64,000 bases of DNA from Flaveria trinervia. Lineage: Eukaryota > Streptophyta > Magnoliopsida > Asterales > Asteraceae. Location: NCBI GenBank assembly GCA_025506515.1, contig CM046452.1, positions 68,116,560 through 68,180,559 of the forward strand, in the 5' to 3' direction. The translations under genes were made by a program, and so were the position numbers. A model generated the notes under the pieces. The model was not told where the DNA came from, made no database searches, and saw only the letters and a program-made list of their open reading frames with translations. This document shows positions 56,391-64,000 of this stretch, piece by piece; position 1 is the stretch's first letter; each line of letters begins with the position of its first letter.

Positions 56391-59300
56391 TCATTGTCTA
56401 ACATTCTTCATCAGCTCTTCAAACTTCTTGTACTTCTCCTCTCTTGTAGCTCCAGCATGTATGTCAAATGCAAAACAGAGCCTTATAATAGTTTGAAACT
56501 AGAGGGCTTGTACAATGTCTTGCGAATCATTAAACAGTTGCCACTTGTACAATGTGTATACATCATCAGCAGACAATTTAGTTAGCCATATTGGGTCAAA
56601 TACCCGAATAGTATCCATTTGGCCCTCTTTTTGCCCCTCTTTTTGCTGGACTATAACAGCTTCACCTGTTCTCCAATCGTAGTACCACCACTTAAAGTGT
56701 GGAGTGAAGTCCTTTGGCTTTTCCCTTAGAGGATTCTTGACATTATGCGCGGAGGACTCCACTTCAGCATTATCTTTGGCTTTCCAGTAATGGAATCAAC
56801 TTCAAACTGTCTGATGTACCTCGTCGGTGTTGAGGTTTGAAGTTGACCCACCCGGTGTGGTACTTGTTTCTCAATGGAGCCTCAAACCAGCCTGACATTT
56901 TCTTTGAGTTAGCATATAGCAACTTCAGTTTGGCCAGCTAGTTGAGCTCAAAACCAGGGAGAGTCTTCAGATCATGTGGATATCTGAAGTACTCTATTCC
57001 CTTCTCCCTTTTGACAGCATAGACATTTAGATCCTTAAAATATTCCCATGCTATAATCTTTGTGACACCTTTAGATGCTTCTTCACTTTGTAGAGCTTGG
57101 TGTAGGCACTCGGCTTTGGAGCAGTGCGTTGGGCTCAGATCTCTGCAAAACAAGCCGCCCATTCGGCCTTTTTGATGCTGACATTGGCGTCTGAGGCTTG
57201 GGCTTGATCCTTATTCTTCTCGGACTCTTGTTCCATCTGATCTAGTTTTTCAAACGTATCATTGACGAGAGTGTCACCTAGATTAGGGACTACATTTCCC
57301 TCTCTGTCAGCATACTTTGGATAATGCTGGGCTGTGACCTCTTCAATCTCTATTTCGTCCACATCATTAAGCTCGTCATCACTAGCCACATCAATAGTAG
57401 GGGCATCTTTGACAATTTCATCCGGATTTAGCCGGAACATCTCCGCAAGTTGCTCATCAGTAAGGGCATCAATTATTTCTCCTTCTTCAGGAGTATAACT
57501 CACAGACCTCCTGAAAATCTCTTCCAAATCAAGTATCATAGTGAATTGAGACTTGATTTGCTATAGGGGAGCAACGTCATACTCGTCTTGCTGAGATGGT
57601 TGATCTGCTTGATTTAAACATTTAACACAACAATCATTTGTCAATAATCAAAACAGTTAAATAGCAAATATATATAAACATTAAGTACAAAATTTTAATA
57701 CATGATTCAATTACACAGGATTTAAATTTACAGAAACATGTAAACATACTTTTATCCTGAATCATATGCTCTTCTGCAGGCGGGGCTGAGGACGAGGCTC
57801 CCTGATTCTATGCCTTCTTGGAGCGTCTTTCTTTGGCGTGTGTGGCATCTGAGGCACCTGTATCATCTCCTTCCCCATCATCACCTCCCTCTTCCTCTCC
57901 TGCTCCATCATCACCTCCTTCTTCTGTCTCATCCTTATCATCATCCTCATCCTCCCCATCCTCATCATCATCATCATCATCATCTCCCTCTCTGATCTTG
58001 AGAAGCTCATCTTTAGTGCCTTTGAGCCTGAGCATGATGGTCTTGTTTGCAGTCTCCAACTCCCCAATCCTTTTAGTTGATTGGTCATTTTGCTCCTTGA
58101 GTTGGGCGATCTGCTGAGCTTGCTGAGATATCTGCTGAGCTTGGGTAGCATTAAGCTCCGCAACCTGACGTAGTTGTGTAGCTCTCTCTTCATCAGCCGC
58201 CAACAGCTTCAGCACCGTTCGGTTGTGTGCTGACAGCTGTTCCTCTACCCTAATCGAGGGCAGAGATGATCCTGAAGTGAATAATGGTGGGGTGATGGTC
58301 CGACTTGGTGGCTGGTGGTGGTAGTGGTGGTAATGGTGAATATGGGTGGTGGTATATGAGTGGGTGGAGTGGTAGTAGTGGTGGTGGGTGAGATAGTGGT
58401 AGGTTGAGGTGTGGTAGAAATGGTGGGTGGTGTGGTAGAAATGGTGGTTGTATGGTAGTAGTGGTGGTGGGTGAGGTAGTGGTGGTGGTAGTTGTGGTGG
58501 GATTGGGGGAAGAGGTAGTGATCAACGTGTATCTCCGTCTTTTGGGCTTCATCCCGTGGGGCTGAGCCATCCTCTTTTTTCTCGAACCCATCGAGGAGGA
58601 TGCTCCCCCTGGGATGTTGGGCTGAGCTGGGGTGTAGGTAGGATCAGTCATAGTCACCCCAGACTCTCCCATGCATCCACCAACCGCCTGAATCCCTCGT
58701 TCGGTGACAACCACCTTGCTGCCCACCGTACGAGTCAACGGCTCCTCATCCTCCTCCTCTTCCTCACCAGGACAAAAATCCTAATGGAATCCATTATCCA
58801 TGAGTGGGTGGTGGAGGTGTAATATCTATAGTGGTAGCCCTAGATGGAGTGGGGCCAGTGTCTCCACCATCACCACTGTCATCATCATCAGAAGCATCAG
58901 CAAGGAGCACAATCTGCTCAGTGTCAGAGTCGCTATCATCATGGTGCCACATCCTTCGTGACGGCACCACGTAGTCTTCACGAGCCAGACGCCAAAACAG
59001 CCGCCTTATAGGGGGTTTCACCTGCTTCCCCCTGTACACCTTCATCCTGCCCAAGGTGGTATCGTCCATCACCTCGAGCACCACGACATCCTCCTTCTCC
59101 TTTGGTAGTGAAGGGAGCTTTTGGTCAATAATCATCTGCATAAAGCGAGGGTACATGCAAAAGCCCTCCTTGCCATTCGCCTCGATGTTCTCCACCAGGT
59201 AGGTGAAGATCATCTGGGAGAAGCTGAACGGATGGTTCAGCACCAACGCCACATAGACGTTATGAATCTGGTCCGACAGCTCATCGAAGCCTCCCTTCCT

Positions 59301-59747
59301 TGAGGCAATGCTCTTCAGTAGCACATGAGCCAAGTACTTAAATTGGGGGCACAAGTTGCTCTTGTTGAGCACACCTGCATTAATATCCCCCGAGTACTTG
59401 GCCCGCAGAAAACAGCCTCGTACAGTTAGTGGGTGTAGTTGTGTAGGACAGTCAGCATTGTCCCCAAACTCCAAAACTGTCTGGAGATCATCATTAATGA
59501 TCTCTATCATCTGACCAAAAATGGAGCTCCTGATACAGTGGGGCTCCGAGGATCTGTCGACGACAGCGCTTTCCCAGAAAGCCTGCTGAACTGAACTGGA
59601 CGGGGTGCACAGAGTTGATATAGCATGGAACATCCTCGATCTCTGTAAGAATGTAATAATGCCAGAGAAATCAGCTGCGTTCCGGGAGGTCAGATCCAGA
59701 TGAGCACAGATATTATGCTTCGTGCTCATAGTCCAACAACTCGCCAT
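56391..59747 (-). pseudogene. Element E ORF3, best preserved copy
   Basis: The ATG at 59747 (MASCWTMSTKHNICAHLD) opens a 317-codon frame to 58794. It covers the N-terminal block (NAADFSGIITFLQRSRMF), IASRKGGFDELSDQIHNVYV and MYPRFMQMIIDQKLPSLP, and ends in a Ser/Asp-rich tail. A frame change follows. A Thr/Pro/His low-complexity region (about 58260-58560), a Gln-rich coiled coil (about 58060-58200) and an acidic run (about 57880-58000) precede intron 2 (57605-57749). The C-terminal domain runs 57539 to 56391 (FKWWYYDWRTGEAVIV) and stops at NVRQ-TGA. No membrane segment or known enzyme motif. Its near-intact N-terminal domain makes it the best template for family searches. Confidence 0.82.
57605..57749 (-). 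other. Putative second intron of ORF3, element E (145 nt)
   Basis: Donor ATAAAA|GTATGTTT (canonical plant donor) and acceptor AATCAAGCAG|ATCAACC. AT-rich and stop-filled; flanking coding resumes on both sides as in B. Confidence 0.65.
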
Positions 59748-60274
59748 CTGTTACACATTGAAGATAAATGTTAGAGTGTGTCACTGAGTAACAGTTTCAT
59801 ACATTAGAGACTTGAAATATTCTGTTCTATCGTGCGAATGAGTGTGCGACTGAAATCTAGTCATGCGAATTAGCTCATACGTACGACTGAGCATGCGACT
59901 GGGCTTAGTCGTATGCTATCCCATGCGTTTACACCAGTCGTGCGACTGAACTCATATGCATGGTTCAGTCATATGATTGAGCCATTCACCCATCTCAGTC
60001 GTGCGATTGACGTTCATCAGGGTGTCCATTCGCATGACAGACTGTTTGTTCAATTCAAATTCAAATTTTGAGCAAAACTTAATGATAGATGTTGTGGTTT
60101 GGCTCATTAGTCTCGCAAATGACTGACATAACACCTAATAACCTTTAATTGAACAATCAACTTAGTTTTATTGGTTTCTTAGGCAAACTAAGTCTCGGTA
60201 AAGTTTAGGGCTCAATTCTGTCAATCTAGGGCATGAATTGTTTGAACTTTTAGGTGAAAATCGTCGTGCATTAC
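59748..60274 (-). other. Putative leader intron of ORF3, element E (527 nt)
   Basis: Donor TTTCCAG|GTAATGCA and acceptor AATGTGTAACAG|ATGGCG; the ATG directly follows the acceptor. A palindrome array lies inside (about 59830-60030). Confidence 0.6.
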
Positions 60275-60410
60275 CTGGAAAAACACTAGCAATCGTTAGA
60301 TCACAACAATCAGTAGTGTAGAATAGTCAAATGAAAATCGGGCAGCGCAACGGTACTTCATGCGAATTAGGTGCGATTTGGGGGTGATGAATGTCTGCGA
60401 CCGACTCCCC

Positions 60411-60422
60411 CTTTATTTATAT
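60411..60422 (-). promoter_or_regulatory. Internal TATA-like box for ORF3, element E
   Basis: Minus strand ATATAAATAAAG, about 137 bases before the leader-intron donor, with the palindrome array immediately upstream. Arrangement and spacing match element B. Confidence 0.58.
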
Positions 60423-60429
60423 TAGGGTT

Positions 60430-60785
60430 TCCTTCAATCGTACGACTGAACCCAGTCGCATACTTGATTCGTGCGACTGAGGATCTGTTGTGCAACTGGC
60501 ACAGTCGATCACCTTCCGTCGTGCGACTCTGTCATTCGGTCACCTCCATTCATGCAATTGGTTCATTCTTGTGATCCAATCATGTGAGTTTACTCATGCT
60601 GATGGTCCAATCACATGTCTGGGCCATGCATGTGGTTTACTCATGCAATTAGGCTCATACATATGGTCCAATCGTACGCCTGGTCCATACTCATTGTCTA
60701 GCTGTGAGAATGGGCTCATACGTATGGTCAATCGTACGGCTGGTCCATACTCATGGTCTAGTCGTGCGAATGGGCTCATACTTAT
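60430..60785. repeat. Palindrome array upstream of the internal TATA box, element E
   Basis: Degenerate TCGTACGACTGAAC, TCGTGCGACTGAGG and GGTCCAATCGTACGCCTGG units. Near 60650-60785 a block of about 60-65 bp (catacgtatggtcaatcgtacg...) is tandemly duplicated. Confidence 0.78.
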
Positions 60786-60853
60786 GATTTTGACTTTATG
60801 ACCATTTGACACTTAACCTTTTTAACTATTGATAATACATTTCGAGCATTCGA

Positions 60854-60951
60854 TCATCACAAACATGACCATTTTCATTTAGAGAACTTTTCATCACCTC
60901 AGACGTGATCGTTATAACATTTGAAAACCCGTTTGGTCACCTCAGACGTGA
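60854..60951. repeat. Phased TCACCTCAGACGTGA near-palindromes, element E
   Basis: Copies start at 60854, 60894 and 60937; the last two are identical 15-mers. Confidence 0.85.
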
Positions 60952-61531
60952 CCCTTTTTAGTGATTAAATCCCAGACATAATTCCAATGCATAGTCCAAC
61001 ATTTAACAACTAAACTGACAAAAAACATTAAACAAATGAAACAACTAGAACTAAATGACAAAACTAAAACAATTTTTTTGTAATTTTGTGTGAGGTGGAA
61101 ATCCTAAGATAATTATCTAACAGATTTATTTCTCGAACAGACAGCTTCAAGTTATTTTGACCATAAGTGGAACGATTCATTATGGAATCATAAAAGTAAA
61201 ACAAATCATTAGGGACATATTACCAAAACCTTTTGATGCTAGATTCTTATTTTCATCTAGAGTCATTAGCAAGTCTAGGAAATCATACTAGTGCCATAAG
61301 ATGCACACAGCGATTTTGACTTTCAAGAGTTGCAGCCACGATGATTGTCAGTATACTTGTTCTCTTAAATCCATACATAGACTTTTGACATAGATTGGTG
61401 ATGATTTAAGGTTAATTATTTCAACAAGCATTTGTGGATCCCATGCTTATATGGTAATCAACATTCCTCGGGATTTTTAAGCGGTCTACGGGTAGTATTC
61501 AAGAAGAAACTATTCTAGAGCTTTCAAAGAG

Positions 61532-61723
61532 TTGCAAAGCCTCAGGTCAGTGCCACCGCACAGCAGAGAGGCGCAAACAACAATGAATTCTAGAATATTT
61601 AGGTTATGCTTATTCTCGTGTCAGTGCCACCACATAGCAGAGAGGCACACAACCTATCTTCTTGTTCGAGCAATTTTATTATTTTTGCACAGATCGCACC
61701 AACAACATAGGTTATTAGCTTGA
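61532..61723 (+). other. Antisense open frame and conserved spacer block of element E (63 codons)
   Basis: Shares SLRSVPPHSREAQTTM and SRIFRLCLFS with the antisense frame in B. Two copies of the ctcaggtcagtgccaccgc 22-mer lie at 61541 and 61615. The surrounding block (about 61260-61860) aligns with the B and C spacers. Confidence 0.3.
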
Positions 61724-62299
61724 TTGATTTTTGCCTTTTTCATGTGCCATGCTCATTTTATGGTCATCTGCACACATTTGTGGTGTTTATTTTGCTCGTC
61801 ACCCCTTATTGGAACTTTGTTGATTGTGTTAACCAGGGATAAGATGATATTCCACAGCTTGTTGAACAGCTTAGTTTGAACTTGAAATCACCAACGAGGT
61901 TTACTTATCTATTGTGTTGAATCTACTGACACATCATCTAATGGTCTAGCAACCTTTAGGTCTACTTTCTCCGTGTTACCTTAGTAGTCGCTAGTTTTAC
62001 TATCATTTTCCTGTTATTGTTGCTTAGACTTCTTAGACTTATACTTTGAATTTTGCATTTTAAACAATTTCTTCTTTTAAAGTCCCAAACTATTTGTTCA
62101 TGTGTCCTATCATTTTCCATAGTCATTGAATCAGTATCACAGATACATCTCATTTCTCTTAGCTAGCGTGTCCTCCTCCCTCGTTTTTTTATTTACTGAA
62201 ATTAAAACATGTAAATTTAGTACTAACTTAACCTATTCTTCCCCTAAAATTCTAAAACCAAAAATTTTTTGGAGTTTTTTAATTTTATAAGATAGGAAA

Positions 62300-64000
62300 T
62301 TAAAAGAAAAAAATAAAGAAAATAAAAAACAAAGATGTCGAACTACTATCTTCTAAAATTACATCACTTTTCTTTTTAACGCCGTTGACCTCTAATAGAT
62401 ATAGAAAACGTGGTTTATCAAAGGCTTTTGTGTAGAGATCAACGCGTTGAAAATACGTATTTAATTTAACAACATCGATCAAATGCTTTTCAAAACAATC
62501 ACGTATAAAGTGATTTTTAATTCCGATGTGTTTGGTTTTAGGATGTTGGACCGGATTTTTAGTTATGGCTATAGCAGCGGAGTTATCAACATAAATAGGA
62601 GTGTTAGAGAATTGCAAACCATAATCCCGCATTTGCTATTGAATCCAGATGATCTATGAACAACAACTTGCAGCAGTAACATATTCAGCTTCACACGTTG
62701 ACAGAGCAATCGAGGTCTGCTTCTTACACTGCTAGGTGACTAGTCTTCTCCCAAAGAATTGACATCCCGCTGATGTTGACTTGAAATTCATTTTTAAACC
62801 GCCATAATCCGAGTCACTATACGCTGTAAGCTCGAAATCACAACCCGAGTGCTGGAGTAACGTTCAGATAACGCAATATCATTTTAACTTCGATGAGATG
62901 GTTGACCTTCGGTTTCGCCTGATATCTGGAGCATAGACACGTCGTGTACATGATATCCAGTCGTGAGGCGGTGAGGTACATGAGAGATCCGATCATTCCT
63001 CGGTACATGGTGGCATCAAACAGATCGCCACTTTCGCGGGGTGCCATATCGTGGTTTGTAGCAAGTGGAGTCCCAGCTGCCGAAGCATTCTCCATATCGA
63101 AACGACTTAGAATATCGCCTATATACTTGGTTTGATGTAGGAAAATTTCCTTAGGTGTCTGATCCACCTGTAGCCCGAGAAAGAACTTCATTTCTCCCAT
63201 GGCACTCATCTCAAATTCTGCTTTCATTACTGCTTCAAATTCTTTACATAATTCTTTGTTTTTGGACCCGAAGATTATGTCATCAACATAGATCTGTACA
63301 AGCAGTTGGTCACCATCCTTTTCTTTGATAAACAATGTACAATCAATCACTCCTCTTCGAAACTCGTGTTTCACAAGATGAGTCGAGAGCTTCTCATACC
63401 ATGCTCTGGGGCTTGATGAAGCCCATATAGAGCCTTGTTTAGCTTGTAAACTCTGTCCCAGTGATACGGATCCTCAAATCCTCCAGGTTGACTGACATAC
63501 ATTGTCGCTTGGATTTCACCATGAAGGAATGCACTCTTCACATCAAGCTGTTATATACTTTAATCTTCATATATGATGCATAGGCTAGGAAGATACGTAT
63601 GGCTTCCATTCTTGCCACAGGTCAAACACTTAGTTGTAATCGATTCCCTCAACTTGTTAAAATCCTTGAACTACTAGTCGAGCCTTATTTCTGATAATGA
63701 CCCCTTGGTCATCCTTCTTGCATTTCAAAACCCATTTAGTGCCAATGACCTTAGCACCTTTAGGTCTATCGACCAAAGTCCACACTCCTAACTTCTTGAA
63801 TTGAAGAAGTTCTTCTTGCATGGCACTCACCCAAGCCTCATCATTTAAGGCGTCACTTACATATTTTGGCTCAAAACGAGACACAAAACATCGATAAGCA
63901 CCATCGTGAAAGTAGCCTTTTTCCATGACTGAGGCATAATCAGCTGAATATAGCTGATTTCTTGTCTGTACTCCCGATTGTACATATCCTATGACATTGT
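62300..64000 (-). pseudogene. pol: Element E pol, C-terminal part (RT and RNase H), runs off the edge
   Basis: The start of the RT region (ALNDEAWVSAMQEELLQFKK, VLKCKKDDQGVIIRNKARLV) is at 63657-63926. After a break at about 63400-63655, RT YVDD lies at about 63280-63291 in a 178-codon frame (62838-63374) reaching RNase H (MIGSLMYLTASRLDIMYTTC). The RNase H end (VQHPKTKHIGIKNHFIRDCF, AFDKPRFLYLLEVNGVKKK) is at 62300-62632. Frame breaks near 62835, 62635 and 63400 make it a pseudogene in this copy. Confidence 0.88.

Larger units (their letters stand above)
55629..64000 (-). mobile_element. Element E: Ty1/copia element, 3' portion, continues past right edge
   Basis: 3' LTR 55629-56365, purine tract, ORF3 56391-59747, spacer with internal promoter candidate, pol from 62300 to the window edge. 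Same family as B and C. gag, PBS and 5' LTR are outside the window. Confidence 0.92.

Noticed and set aside
57818..58117. Ser/Pro-rich plus-strand frame
   Set aside because: Antisense shadow of the acidic and coiled-coil region of element E ORF3.

Overview
This window is almost entirely transposable-element DNA from a flowering-plant nuclear genome. No host gene, rRNA, tRNA or CRISPR array was recognised. The third-ORF proteins resemble a family that, from memory, is abundant in Asteraceae (daisy family) retrotransposons and often mis-labelled 'synaptobrevin/longin-like', so an Asteraceae host is my best guess. That is inference, not a database result.

Layout. (1) Element A (minus strand, 1-8734) is a Ty1/copia element whose 3' LTR lies beyond the left edge. 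(2) 8735-14202 holds Gypsy-type LTR fragments, AT-rich non-coding DNA and one LTR-like block. (3) Element B (plus strand, 14264-28867) is a complete copia element of about 14.6 kb with a perfect 5-bp target duplication (ctatc). It carries a solo LTR of a related element inside pol (20467-21115, duplication atttg). B sits in the third ORF of an older minus-strand element, H (14203-14263 and 28873-30468). (4) Element D (minus, 30469-54768) also sits in H-type sequence and is split by element C (minus, 38809-52395). (5) A further H-type fragment (54769-55628) is followed by element E (minus, 55629 to beyond 64000). B, C, E and the solo LTR are one family; D and H are a second; A is a third.

Coding. 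All copies are decayed by stops and frameshifts. Each family encodes gag with two CCHC zinc knuckles flanking a coiled-coil/linker region, then protease, integrase, reverse transcriptase and RNase H, in copia order. Between pol and the 3' LTR each also carries a large extra ORF ('ORF3').

Main discovery candidate. ORF3 looks like its own transcription unit inside the retrotransposon. In A, B, D and E a TATA-like box lies just upstream of the ORF3 start and is preceded by an array of short palindromes. Each family uses its own palindrome, and the same palindrome recurs in that family's LTR. In B, C and E the ORF3 start follows the acceptor of a 527-569 nt putative leader intron, and ORF3 contains a second putative intron of about 140-150 nt. 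C has lost the TATA box and palindrome array, which makes a natural comparison.
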